Positions 46,291 through 56,200 are shown, counted from the first letter of the stretch. The stretch: 64,000 bases of DNA from an uncultured Desulfovibrionaceae bacterium (GCA_949299515.1 CASGAP010000001.1:1-64000); one strand, 5' to 3'. Notes: generated from the sequence alone by a model not told the origin. Translations and numbers: made by a program.

Positions 46291-46842
46291 ATGGCAGAGT
46301 ATACCAAAGAAGTGCTTGCGGTTCAGCCGTATTTCGATATGGAAGCAGTCATGTCCCTGTTGCAGGAAACCCGCATCGGCGGACAGGTTTTTGAATATTT
46401 GGTCAATACGTTTGAGCGCTTGGCAAAGGAGCTTAATGCGGTTGTGCTGAAAACCGAAAAAGGCGATTATTTGGCTGTTTGGCTCAATGAAAGCGTGGAA
46501 CAGGAAGCGGACCGCATTTTTGCCGAGGACCCGGAAAAAGGCTTTCGCTACAATTGTGTGGGACAAAGCGTTGTCATGAATGCCGTGTATCAGATTTTGC
46601 CGGAAGTGGAACAGGCCGGCTGCGCTCCCTGTCCCGAACCGAACGAGGCCGTTGCCGAAGCTCTGAAAGCGGAAAACATTCCGTATATCGAAGGCGAACC
46701 GACTCTTGTGCGGCGTTTCAGCGTGCTGACGTCTTTGCCGTTCCGCGGTGCCTGTGAAATTTGTTATCTGCGCGAGGCCTGCCCTAAAGCCAACGGACAG
46801 AGCGACAGCTTCCATTCTGTGGAGCTGCCGGGATATCAATAA
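46291..46842 (+). CDS. Unknown Cys-containing protein
   Basis: I do not recognise this 183-residue protein. The middle holds a stretch 'VVLKTEKGDYLAVWLNES'. The C-terminal third has six Cys: one in 'NCVG', 'GCAPC' and 'CEICYLREAC'. The last two groups could bind metal or form a cluster. Start at ATG 46291 with GAGGA before it. It is followed by dgkA after 32 nt and may share its transcript. Confidence 0.7.
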   Translation: MAEYTKEVLAVQPYFDMEAVMSLLQETRIGGQVFEYLVNTFERLAKELNAVVLKTEKGDYLAVWLNESVEQEADRIFAEDPEKGFRYNCVGQSVVMNAVYQILPEVEQAGCAPCPEPNEAVAEALKAENIPYIEGEPTLVRRFSVLTSLPFRGACEICYLREACPKANGQSDSFHSVELPGYQ

Positions 46843-46874
46843 ACCTGCGGCAGTTGCGGCATAAAGGAAACAGT

Positions 46875-47279
46875 ATGGAAAAAAAGACCGGTTTTATTCA
46901 TGGAACACTGCACGTTTTTTATGCGCTCAGGTATTCTTTGCAGGGCATTTGGACAGGGCTGCGCCTGAGTTTGGCCATACGGCAGGAATTTTTTATTCTT
47001 GTACTGCTGTGCTTTTTGGCCTGGTATACCGCAAAGCCGTGGTATCTGACCGCTGTTTCCCTTATTGCGTGGCTTTTTGTCATTGTGGCGGAACTGTTCA
47101 ATTCCGCCATCGAGGAAGCACTGGATTTAATAACCCATGATTTTTCTCTGAAAGTAAAAGCCGCCAAAGATATGGGATCGGCGGCGGTGTTTATTCTTGT
47201 GCTGATCAATATTTTCGGACAGGCCGTTATTTATGCTCCCGAACTCGTCAGCCTGGTGCAATATGTCAAAAATCTTTAA
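46875..47279 (+). CDS. dgkA: Diacylglycerol kinase
   Basis: The 134-residue inner-membrane enzyme phosphorylates diacylglycerol left from envelope glycan synthesis. It has three transmembrane segments and the family signature 'ELFNSAIEEALDLI', then 'KAAKDMGSAAVF'. The ATG at 46875 follows AAGGAAAC. DgkA fits the LtaS-like phosphotransferase in this window, which would release diacylglycerol, though the two are not adjacent. Confidence 0.94.
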   Translation: MEKKTGFIHGTLHVFYALRYSLQGIWTGLRLSLAIRQEFFILVLLCFLAWYTAKPWYLTAVSLIAWLFVIVAELFNSAIEEALDLITHDFSLKVKAAKDMGSAAVFILVLINIFGQAVIYAPELVSLVQYVKNL

Positions 47280-47297
47280 GCCCGAGACAGGTGAATT

Positions 47298-48464
47298 ATG
47301 CAAAATCATCTCCGACTGCTGACTCCCGGCCCCACCGCCATTCCCGACAGGGTGCGCTTAGCCATGGCCATGCCCATGATTCATCACAGAAAACCCGAAT
47401 TTAAAGCTGTTATGGAAGAATCGCGGGCGTATTTAAAACAGCTTTTCGGCACACAGCAGGAAGTTTTGCCTTTGGCCAGCTCCGGCACGGGCGCCATGAC
47501 AGCCGCCGTGACCAATCTTTTTGCGCGCGGCGAAAAAATTCTTGCGGCGCAGGCAGGAAAGTTCGGAGAACGCTGGATAAACATTGCCAAAACCCAGGGA
47601 CTGGAAGTTGTCGAACTGGCCAAACCGTGGGGACAGGCCGTGTATGCCGCCGAAATTGAAGAAATGTTGCGGAAGGATCCCGATATTAAAGGCGTGTGCA
47701 TTCAAATCTGCGAAACGTCCACCGGCGTTATGCATCCGATTTGCGAAATAGCCAAGGTTACCCAAAAATACGGCGTGCTTTTGGTGGCGGACGGTATTTC
47801 GTCCGTGGGCATTTCCCCCGCACCCATGGACGAATGGGGCATTGACGCGCTGCTGACCGGTTCGCAGAAAGGACTTATGGTGCCTGCGGGGCTTTCGCTT
47901 ATCGCGCTTTCCGAAAAAGCGTGGAAAAAAGCCGAAACAGTGGAACCCAGCTGTTTTTATTTCAATCTTAAGGCGGAGCGTAAAAATGTGCTGAAGAACC
48001 AAACCAATTTCAGTTCGCCCGTATCGCTGATTATCGGTCTGCGCGAAGCGCTTTCCATGATTTTTGAAAACGGCGGTCTGGAAAGTCTGTATCAAAAGCA
48101 TTATGCTCTGGCGCAGATGACGCGTGCCGGCATAAAAGCCATGGGCCTGGAACCCTTTGCCAAAACCGATTATGCCTGGGGCCTGACTTCCGTGGCCATG
48201 CCCGAAGGTGTGTCCGGCAGTGAGCTTGTCAGCCTTGCCGCCAAAAAAACGGGCGTGGTCATTGCCGCGGGGCAAGATCCCATGAAAGACGCCATGATAC
48301 GTCTTGCGCACATGGGACACGTGGATTTTGGGGATATGCTTGCGGGGCTTTATGCCGTGGCGTCCAGTCTGCCGCACAAGCCCGCCGCATTTTCCGATGC
48401 GTATTTGAGTATTGCCATGCAGGCGTACGAAAATGCCGGGGCATATCCGAAAAATGCCCTGTAG
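47298..48464 (+). CDS. Class V aminotransferase (alanine-glyoxylate/serine-pyruvate type)
   Basis: The 388-residue PLP enzyme has the entry 'LLTPGPTAIP'. The PLP Lys191 lies in 'TGSQKGLMVP', preceded by 'VADGISSVG'. The branch contains serine-pyruvate, alanine-glyoxylate and phosphonate aminotransferases. The substrate cannot be fixed by sequence, and it is not the class III taurine:pyruvate enzyme. It lies 18 nt after dgkA. Confidence 0.9.
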   Translation: MQNHLRLLTPGPTAIPDRVRLAMAMPMIHHRKPEFKAVMEESRAYLKQLFGTQQEVLPLASSGTGAMTAAVTNLFARGEKILAAQAGKFGERWINIAKTQGLEVVELAKPWGQAVYAAEIEEMLRKDPDIKGVCIQICETSTGVMHPICEIAKVTQKYGVLLVADGISSVGISPAPMDEWGIDALLTGSQKGLMVPAGLSLIALSEKAWKKAETVEPSCFYFNLKAERKNVLKNQTNFSSPVSLIIGLREALSMIFENGGLESLYQKHYALAQMTRAGIKAMGLEPFAKTDYAWGLTSVAMPEGVSGSELVSLAAKKTGVVIAAGQDPMKDAMIRLAHMGHVDFGDMLAGLYAVASSLPHKPAAFSDAYLSIAMQAYENAGAYPKNAL

Positions 48465-48471
48465 GTGCAAA

Positions 48472-49428
48472 ATGGGAATACGTTTATTTATTGTGATTTT
48501 TTTGCTCTTTGCGCAGGCTGCTGCGGCTCCTGCCAAAGAGCTTTCTTTTTATGAAGAGTATGTGCCGGAATTTTCTGCGGGAACAGACAGCCGGCCGGAG
48601 CAGACGGAACAGGCGGAACAGTCGGAACAGGCGGAACAAAAGGGAAAATCGGTGCAGGCTGGGGATACAGCAGTTCAAAATAAATTTTCCGCCGCGGAGC
48701 CTGGTGAGTCAAATGAAGCGGATACGCAGAATGCTGTGGAAGATTTGCGCGGCGTTCAGGACAGACAGGCAGATACTGCGCAAACTGTGCGGCATTTTTT
48801 TCTGACCGACGAAAAGCACGGCCGATTTTTGCTGGAAAGCGAAGAATATGCCCTGGCCGATGCCATGCTCAACCAAACATGGCGGCAGCTGGTAAAGAAG
48901 CTGGATAAAAAAGCTTACAGGCAGCTTTGGAAAAATCACAAACTTTGGCTTGCTGCGGAACGGGACACGGCTGCCAACAGTTTTCTGGAAAAAGTTCCCG
49001 ATATTCCTGAAGAATATGCGTATATGCTTGTTGCGGCGGCCAAAACGCAGGAACTTGCACAGAAATTGTGGCGTGCTCCCGCAGCCGGCGAATACAGGCC
49101 CGTTTCCGGTGAAAATCGGAAAGATGATCTGCTGGTAACGCTGCAGCGCGAGGATAATATGTTTGTTGTGCAGGGCTACGGGGTTTTGCCTGCCGCAGCC
49201 GAAGAAGTTTCTGAAGGCGGGAACGGTGCGGCAGACAGGAAAAACGCCGCAGACGGGGCAAAGCAGCTTGTTTTTCGGGCGGAATTTCCTGCGGACGGCA
49301 GATTGTGGCTGGCTTTGACCGCTGTTTCCGGGCAAAAGCTTTTTATTTTGACTATGGAAAATTCTTTGTGTCTTGTGCACGCCGACAACGCTTTTCCGCT
49401 TGATTTTAACGGAGTTTTCATAAAGTAA
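48472..49428 (+). CDS. Secreted protein with LprI-like domain
   Basis: The 318-residue protein has a signal peptide (cut near 'AAAAPA') and then a low-complexity stretch with repeated Glu-Gln units. The DNA is a ~9-bp tandem repeat, CGGAACAGG-like, at about 48600-48645. A helical segment near residues 145-185 ('LNQTWRQLVKKLDKKAYRQL' then 'WLAAERD') resembles the LprI lysozyme-inhibitor-like domain. The rest is not recognised. It begins 7 nt after the aminotransferase gene. Confidence 0.65.
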   Translation: MGIRLFIVIFLLFAQAAAAPAKELSFYEEYVPEFSAGTDSRPEQTEQAEQSEQAEQKGKSVQAGDTAVQNKFSAAEPGESNEADTQNAVEDLRGVQDRQADTAQTVRHFFLTDEKHGRFLLESEEYALADAMLNQTWRQLVKKLDKKAYRQLWKNHKLWLAAERDTAANSFLEKVPDIPEEYAYMLVAAAKTQELAQKLWRAPAAGEYRPVSGENRKDDLLVTLQREDNMFVVQGYGVLPAAAEEVSEGGNGAADRKNAADGAKQLVFRAEFPADGRLWLALTAVSGQKLFILTMENSLCLVHADNAFPLDFNGVFIK

Positions 49429-49490
49429 ATATTGTTTGTCTGTGATGTTTGCGGCGTTTTTTCAGCTGCAGCGGACAGATTTTTTAAAAC

Positions 49491-49528
49491 AGATACCCCC
49501 GGCAGTTTCTGTCGGGGGTATTGTTATG
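49491..49528. terminator. Terminator shared by the LprI-like and peroxidase genes
   Basis: The stem GATACCCCC/GGGGGTATT with a 13-nt loop lies between two convergent genes. It has T-rich sequence on both sides. Confidence 0.75.
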
Positions 49529-49545
49529 CCGTTATGTCGGTGAAT

Positions 49546-50942
49546 TTATTTATCGGCTTTTTCACCGGTAAGGGGCTTGCCGTTAAATTCGCCGGTAAGG
49601 GTGCGCATGAATGCTACAATTTGGGCTCTGTCGGATTCCGGAACTTCCATGCCGGAAAGGTAAATACCCATAATGCGCACGGCTTCGTCCAGGGTTTCAA
49701 CCGTGCCGTCGTGCAGGTACGGAGCAGTCAGCTCAACGTTGCGCAGGTTCGGCACTTTGAATTTATGCAGGTCAAGCGGATTTTTGGTGAAGCCTTCGAG
49801 GCCGCTGTCAGAACCGAGCGGGTTGCCGCGTTCTGCAAAATAATCTTTCTTGAGATCCATATATTCAAAGGACTGACCGCCTACAGACTGGCCGACATGG
49901 CAGCTGGAGCAGCGGTATTGTTTGAATTTTTGATAACCTTCCTGCTCATAAGCGGAAATTGCCGTGCTGTCGCCTTTAAGCCATTTGTCAAAGCGGCTGT
50001 TGGGCGTAATCAGGGTTTTTTCGTATTCGGCAATGGCGTCGGTAATGTTTTCGCCGGACCAGCCGTCTTTATAAACCGCGGTGAACTGTGCGGTCAGTTC
50101 CGGGTCTTGGGCAAGTTTTGCGGTAATCTCGTCCCAGTTTTGGCAAGCCATTTCAATGGGGTTGAGCGGCGGGCCGCCGGCTTGTTCCTGCAGGTCGGCT
50201 GCGCGTCCGTTCCAGAACTGTTTTACGTTAAATACGGCGTTGAATACCGTCGGTGCGTTGATGTCGCCCACTTGCTTGCGCACGCCTTCGCTGAACCGTT
50301 TGTTGTCCGTGCCTGCTTTGTCAAAGGCGTGACAGGTGGCACAGGAAACAGTGTTGTCTTGGGAAAGGCGTTTGTCATTGAAAAGCTTTTCGCCGAGGGC
50401 AACTTTGTCGGGATTTGCCGGCAGTTTGTCCGGAAGCGGCTGCAATGGCTCATTGGCGTGTTCGGGAGAAGCCAGTCCTGTTGCATAGTGGGCGGCACGG
50501 GTTTCTTTAACCCAGTTCAGAATGATTTTTTTGTCTTCGGCCGTAACCTTGCTGCCCCAGTGTACCGCCGTGAATTTTGCGGGCGGCATGGTGTCGTTGG
50601 TAATTACCCATTCCATTTTTGCCAGGGTGGGGTCGCTTACCGGGCTGTTTTTGTTAATGCCCACAAGTTCCTGGTTTAAATCCATGGCACGCAGGCCGTC
50701 GTTAAAATCTTTTTCAATAATGCTTTTAATGCCGGGTATCTTGGCATAAAACGGCAGGTCGTAGTCACGGGAGTGACAGGCCATACATTTTTCGAGCACT
50801 ATCCCTGAAACATCTGCAAATTTTTCCATCTGAGGCTGGTTTAATACTTTTTTTCAGCCCCGATGCTTTCATTTGCCGCTCCAATCGCCAGCGAAGCACA
50901 CAATACCCCTCCGGCTATGAAGAATAATGAGCCATACTTCAT
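49546..50942 (-). pseudogene. Triheme cytochrome c peroxidase with a frameshift after the signal peptide
   Basis: The main frame (49546-50829) encodes a MauG/CcpA-type peroxidase with three heme motifs, 'CMACH', 'CATCH' and 'CSSCH'. The third, N-terminal heme recalls the E. coli YhjA branch. It lacks an export signal. The signal lies just upstream in another frame. The ATG at 50942, with GGAGG 4 nt before it, opens a 33-residue peptide with a typical signal sequence ('FIAGGVLCASLAIGAA'), which then stops at 50841. The two frames join if the run of seven A in the gene, read as seven T at 50848-50854, had eight. So the gene looks broken by one missing base, or is controlled by slippage, or carries a sequence error. 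Intact, it would reduce H2O2 in the periplasm. Confidence 0.85.
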
Positions 50943-50956
50943 AAAACCTCCAGAAC

Positions 50957-50975
50957 GATAATAATTATTATTACC
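50957..50975 (-). promoter_or_regulatory. Candidate PerR/Fur-type operator before the peroxidase gene
   Basis: GATAATAATTATTATTACC has a perfect 14-bp core palindrome and resembles the 7-1-7 boxes of the Fur/PerR family. It is 15 nt before the start codon, a suitable place for repression of a peroxidase gene. Confidence 0.45.
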
Positions 50976-51150
50976 ACTTAGTTATTTTTGTAACATAGTC
51001 ACATTTTGATTGCAAGATATTTGCGAGAAAAACTATATTTTATTGATATTGTTATAAGTTTTAAAAATAACACGTGCAAAGGAATGGCGGTTTTGCAGGC
51101 ATTGCGGGAAGCGTGCTTAATAAAGCAGAAGCCCCACGCAGTACCTTGTG

Positions 51151-51479
51151 CGTTTTGATTATCCGAACAGAAAAAATCCGTCCGTTGTGCTGCGCGGCAG
51201 TGTCGAAGAAATACAGAAGCTTATCGACAGTCTTGTCACCAAATGGAAATTCAGTGCAGGCGTATTGTCGTGGCATTCGCAAGATAATGTCAGCAAAGAG
51301 CAGGAAGATTATGGACAGTTTTGAGCGGCTGCCTTTGCAGGATTGGAACATGACCGACGTAATATTTTGCGGTGCGGCACAGCCACGTCAAGCACCAGGA
51401 ACTGCACTTTGTAATTTCCCGTGCCGAATTGTACGGCGGCAAGCGTATAATTTTTAATAAGCACGGCGGCATTATATGA
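51151..51479 (+). pseudogene. Decayed MobA-type relaxase fragment
   Basis: Reading through stops and frame changes, the segment gives 'LRGSVEEIQKLIDSL', 'KFSAGVLSW', 'IMDSFER', 'AFAGLEHD', and then 'HSHVKHQELHFVISRAEL' and 'YGGKRI'. This order is that of the N-terminal half of plasmid/ICE relaxases, including the His-rich metal motif and 'ELHFVI'. At least two stops and a frame change break it, and the rest of the gene is missing. It lies directly beside the CRISPR array and suggests that the island arrived with a mobilizable element. Confidence 0.7.
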
Positions 51480-51486
51480 CCCAATC

Positions 51487-51852
51487 GTTTTACTTGCCTG
51501 TTTGATTTAATCCTGCTAAAATAACATATGACCGCATGGTGCAACGGTGCGAGTTTTACTTGCCTGTCTGATTTAATCCTGCTAAAATTCTGTTCAGGAA
51601 TACAAAGACAATAACTGCGTTTTACTTGCCTGTCTGATTTAATCCTGCTAAAATAATCCTGCCGAAGATAAAGCAATAAATCCAGTTTTACTTGCCTGTC
51701 TGATTTAATCCTGCTAAAATAAGCCGCAAACACAATGCAGTCTGATGCTAGTTTTACTTGCCTGTCTGATTTAATCCTGCTAAAATCACACGCACTCTTG
51801 CCCGTTTCTTAGATGAGTTTTACTTGCCTGTCTGATTTAATCCTGCTAAAAT
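51487..51852 (+). CRISPR. Type II-C CRISPR array, 6 repeats and 5 spacers
   Basis: Six 36-bp repeats start at 51487, 51553, 51619, 51685, 51751 and 51817. Each begins GTTTTACTTGCC and ends CCTGCTAAAAT. All five spacers are exactly 30 nt. The first repeat has one change (GTTTGAT for GTCTGAT) and is probably the old end, so new spacers would enter near cas1. Within every repeat TTGCCT (positions 8-13) and TGC-TAAAAT (28-36) are 17 nt apart, like a -35/extended -10 promoter. crRNA direction is plus, because the anti-repeat of the tracrRNA is on the plus strand elsewhere. Confidence 0.97.
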
Positions 51853-51877
51853 CTTTTAATGTATTTCCTTGAAACTG

Positions 51878-51957
51878 TTTACTTTTTCATGGAAATCCCG
51901 TATTAAAAACTCAAAAAACATGGATATTAATTCATTGTTTTTTGAGTTTTTTTGATT
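51878..51957 (+). promoter_or_regulatory. Array-cas1 junction: promoter-like elements and a 15-bp hairpin
   Basis: TTTACT is followed after 17 nt by TATTAA (51901-51906). A perfect 15-bp stem AAAACTCAAAAAACA (51906-51920) pairs with 51936-51950, ends in TTTTTTGATTTTTTT and lies 18 nt before the cas1 start. It looks like an intrinsic terminator that ends the array transcript or weakens cas1 expression. Confidence 0.6.
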
Positions 51958-51974
51958 TTTTTGGGGGGAAATTT

Positions 51975-52904
51975 ATGGCAAGTTATGTTTTGGAAATTGC
52001 AGAAAACAACCGTTATCTTTCCATTCAGCATAAAAATATTTGTATCAAAGAGCAAAATACCGTTCTTGGTACAGTGCCTCTTGATACGGTTGCCTGTGTT
52101 ATGCTTACGGCTCCCGGAATTACCGTAAGCAAACAGTTTTTGGTCTGCATGGGCGAAGAAAACATTCCTGTTTTGGTTATGGGAAGCAATTATCTGCCTG
52201 TTTCCATGGTGTTGCCTGTCAGTTCTCATTACAGGCAGTCGGCTGTTGCGGAGGAACAAATTAAAGCAGGACCGACGATTAAAAAGCAGATTTGGCAGCA
52301 AATTGTTATTGCCAAAATAAAAAATCAAGCCCAAGCTTTGGAAAAATGTGTTCTGCCTTTAAATACAAGCATAAAAAAAGATATTGAGGCATTAAAATTT
52401 TTGGCACAGCGCGTCCGTTCCGGTGACAGCGACAACAAGGAAGCGCAGGCCGCCAGAATTTATTGGCAGGCTTTGTTCGGCAAAAATTTTTTGCGCAATG
52501 CCGAAGATGAAGGCATAAATTCCTTTTTGAATTACGGGTATGCCATTGTACGGGCAGTATGTGCAAGGGCTTTGTGCGCGAGCGGTTTTTTGCCCATGTT
52601 CGGGGTCCATCATCATAATCAGTTTAATGCTTTTTGTCTTGCCGACGATATTATGGAGCCTTTCCGCCCCTTTGTTGATTGCCTTGTATACGAGCTTATC
52701 CAAAAATATGAAAACGAAAATATGCCGCCAAGCTTAAGCGTGCAGGATAAACGGCATATTTCCGCAATTTTGCAGTCTCCCCTGTATTTGGAGGACGAGG
52801 AGAGCACGCTTATGCCCGTTGTTTTAAAAACAGCCCGGGCTCTTTACAAAAGCATTGCGGAAAAGCGTGCACTGCTGCAGTTTCCCGAATTAAAAAAGCA
52901 ATAA
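51975..52904 (+). CDS. cas1: CRISPR-associated endonuclease Cas1 (type II)
   Basis: Cas1 with Cas2 integrates new spacers. The 309-residue protein has the family elements 'AQAARIYWQALFG' (metal-binding Glu region), 'VHHHNQFNAFCLADDIMEPFRP' (His and Asp ligands) and 'SFLNYGYAIVRA', as in type II Cas1. GGGGGGAAATTT precedes the ATG. It is on the plus strand, opposite to cas9 and cas2, and its 3' end overlaps that of cas2 by 15 bp tail to tail. Confidence 0.95.
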   Translation: MASYVLEIAENNRYLSIQHKNICIKEQNTVLGTVPLDTVACVMLTAPGITVSKQFLVCMGEENIPVLVMGSNYLPVSMVLPVSSHYRQSAVAEEQIKAGPTIKKQIWQQIVIAKIKNQAQALEKCVLPLNTSIKKDIEALKFLAQRVRSGDSDNKEAQAARIYWQALFGKNFLRNAEDEGINSFLNYGYAIVRAVCARALCASGFLPMFGVHHHNQFNAFCLADDIMEPFRPFVDCLVYELIQKYENENMPPSLSVQDKRHISAILQSPLYLEDEESTLMPVVLKTARALYKSIAEKRALLQFPELKKQ

Positions 52905-53255
52905 TTGTTCCATTTTTTTGCGTTCGCTCTCTTCATTTTTCTGTTTCTTTTTTCCGAAATAATTTCTTGTCAGTCCGTATTGTCTGTCGGTTATAAAAAA
53001 AATGGAAACGCTTCCTTCGTCCGTCAGACAGCGTCCGACCTTTTCCGCCATGGTTTCCGCGGTCTGCATATTTTCGCAGTGCCGCATATACACGGAAAAC
53101 TGTTTACGCGTAAACCCAAGTTCCAGCAAACTGTTTCTGAACTTTGCCGCAATGCGCATTTGTTTTTGCGCCAATACGGGCAAATCAAACATTACAATAA
53201 GCCACATAACGGAATATTGGGTCGGACGGTCTGTTTGTTTATATTTTCTTGCCAT
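52890..53255 (-). CDS. cas2: CRISPR-associated protein Cas2
   Basis: The 121-residue protein has the first-strand 'WLIVMFDLPV' with the conserved Asp and then 'FRNSLLELGFTRKQFSVYMRH', both typical of type II Cas2. It bridges Cas1 dimers for spacer integration. Its start lies inside the end of cas9 (17-bp overlap), so the two are translated in a coupled way from the minus strand. Its tail overlaps the convergent cas1. The C-terminus is Lys/Glu-rich. Confidence 0.94.
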   Translation of the reverse strand: MARKYKQTDRPTQYSVMWLIVMFDLPVLAQKQMRIAAKFRNSLLELGFTRKQFSVYMRHCENMQTAETMAEKVGRCLTDEGSVSIFFITDRQYGLTRNYFGKKKQKNEESERKKMEQLLLF

Positions 53256-56200
53256 TCCACAGTTTTTTTTCTTTTTTGCGGATTTTGCCGAAAGGCGTGA
53301 GCAGGACTTTGCGTGCCTGCATATCGCAATAGGTTTTTAATCCATTACCGCCGCCCGTCCATAATTTAAAATTTTCTTTGTCGATTTTGGCGGGATTGCC
53401 CGTGCCCTGCCGTGCGTCAAAACAAGACACTATAACCATATTGGTAGAACTGAACTTCAATACTTTTGCCAACATGATTTGTTCGCCTTGTTCGTTTTTC
53501 TGTATAAAAGCTGCGGGGATTTTGCATTTTGCAATCAATTCTTGATTCAGGCGCAGTTCCAGCAAATCCCCTTTGCATACGCTCCACAGAAGTTTTGCGT
53601 TTTGCTTCCACTGCGGTTCAAAATGCGGATTGGCGGCATCAATGCTTTTTATGCATTCCCAGCCTATTTTGCCTTTGGCCTTTCCTTCCGTATACACAAA
53701 AAAGTCCATGCGGTGATTGCTGTCGGGTTCATAGCCGCACTGCTGTTTTTCCCGAATGTTGACAAGGGTATATTTTTGGGCAACGGGATATTTTTTTCCC
53801 GCGTTTGCAAGGCGTATTGCTTCCTGCACCAGATTTTGTTCGTTGATTTTTATTTCTTTTTTGCCCTGTTCTTTGTATTCTGCGTTTTTTTGTGCAAGGC
53901 TCTGTTCCGCGGCAAATTTCTGCGCGGTGACGGCGTTTATGATTGTTTGGCAGCGGCTGCGGATTTTCTGCAGGGCGGCACTGTTTCCCAAATCTTCCGA
54001 AACCGCAATTTTTTCCAAGGTGGAAAAACTGTCGATTTTTTCCAGCGAACGCATATAGGTTGCAGTATGCAGTTCTTTTTTATCGTCATAATCCAAAATC
54101 CGCAGTGCGGTTTCATTGTGCAGCTGCATATTTGTGTCGTGTTCCGCTTTGTGGGAAACTTTTATTTTCCGCAGGGTGTCCAAAACAATATGCCTGAAAT
54201 CTTGGTCTTTCGGATATGCGGAAGAATTAATAAAAGGCACGGAAAGCAAAGAAACATCTATTTTTTGATTGCGTTTGGCAGCTCTGTGCATTTTTTGCGC
54301 CAGCGAACGGGTAACGGCACACAGAACTATGGCGTCCAAAGCGTGATGCCTGTGGTCTATGCGGGGTTTTGGCTCCCAGTCCGGGTTTATTTGCGGTTCG
54401 CCGTTCACGTAGATTACTTCGCCTGTTTCCGTGTTTATCTGATGACGGGGAACGGTCAGCCCCATAAGCTCAAATTCTATGCCTGACAGCTGCCACACTT
54501 TTCTCAGTTCCGCTGTCATTGAACCGCGTACGGCCAGAATGTTGTCGGGACAAATGCACTGCAGATACTGCAGGGCAATTTTGGTCATATAGCGTGTGTC
54601 CTGTAAGCGTCTGTCCGCATAATCATTGTCCAATTCGTCACCCAAAAGGGAAAATCTGCTTTTGGCGTCTTCCTGAAAACGCCATGCTTTGTTTTTGGGC
54701 ATTGTTTCCAAATCTTTTTTAATGGCTTCCCAGCGGTCGCTGAACCTTGACTGGATAAAGTCATAGGCAAAGGTGTCACTTTTTAAATTGTTTACACGGG
54801 TTAACAGCAAGTTGGAAAGTGTGTTTGTACCGCCTGCCGCCTGCGGGATAATATGGTCGATTTCATAGGAAGCAAAATCCGTTACCGGAATGGGTTCCTG
54901 TGTGTAGATATCTTTTTTGTTTTGGCTTTCCCACAATTTGTATTTTAGCCTGTTGGTTTTGGTTCTGGCGTAATGGTATTTCTCCAGTTCTTTATCTATG
55001 CGCATATTGTTTTTTTCGTTTTGCTGCTGTTCCCGTATCAGTTTGTCCCGCTTGACTTTGGACAAACCGAAATCCCTGGCCACTTCCAGCTTTATCATTT
55101 CGGGCTTGCCGTATAAGTCTATAATTTCATTGACGACTTTGCGGAGCTGATTTAAAATGACGTGCACAACGGGATTGGCTATGCGGCCGATACGCTCCTC
55201 TTTTGCCGCTCTTTGTACGTGCCAGGGGTGTATGGGCAAAATGGCGTGCGGCAGGACTTCGCCGTAATAAGGAAGTTTTTCCAGTTGTTTGGCTTGGGTG
55301 TTTTTATTTTTAAATTCACATTCCATAACCGCATCATAGTAGGTGGGCGCCGTCCAGACGTTTTCTTTTGATATGCCGTCCCGCAGTACTTTTACAATCG
55401 CTTGCGTTGCCTTTTTTCCGAGCATGGTTCTGTCCTTGGGAAGAGCATTCAGACAGGCATACATTTTTTGTTCGCCGTCCGTGCCCGTCAGGTTTAATTT
55501 TTCCATGCACAGAGCCAAAAATGTTTCTTCATCATATAAAACGGGCTTGCTGCCGTCTGCTTTTTTGTCCAGCGGGTCGGCAATAAATTCTATGAGTTCG
55601 TCCTGTTCCTGTTCGGACATCTGCCAAAATGACGGAATGTCTTTAAACGCTTTTATCAGGGCAAAAGGCTTTATGGCTGCAATTTCTTCATCTTGCACAA
55701 AATTATTGGTGGACAGGATTTTTTCGCCCGTATGCTTTTGTAGAATTTGTTTTATTTGTGTTTTTTTCAGTTCCTTGCCCTGCATAAGTTCCGTTACCAA
55801 TGCGTCGCGCATTTCTTTGGTCAGGGGCTTTGAACCTTGCTCCGTTTGATAACGGATATTGTTGCACTGCTGATATATTCTTGCATATTCGGCAAGCCTG
55901 TGCATTTTGGGAAGCCTGTTTCCCGTTTCGGGCAGAAGCGAACAGGGCGCATTGCCGTAAGGTGCTTTGGGAAAATCCGAGAAAATGATTTTGTATATTG
56001 CTTTAATTTGTTCTTCCGTCAGAGAAAAATTCTTTGCCTGTTTTTGCATGAGGTCATGAAAATCTTTTTTTACCAAATAGCGCGGTACGGAAAATTTAAC
56101 TTTTGTTTCCAAAAATTCCTTACGCTGGCGTACGCATTGATTTTCCCGCAAATGTTTTGCCAAAAATTCCGACAAGGTTATTTTTTCCTGCTTTAAAATT

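Noticed and set aside
51061..51457. Open frames on both strands before the CRISPR array
   Set aside because: They are accidental frames in the decayed relaxase. The conserved motifs are spread over several frames.
51290..51733. Minus-strand frame through the CRISPR repeats
   Set aside because: The product is a translation of the repeats ('YFSRIKSDRQVK' units) and not a protein gene.
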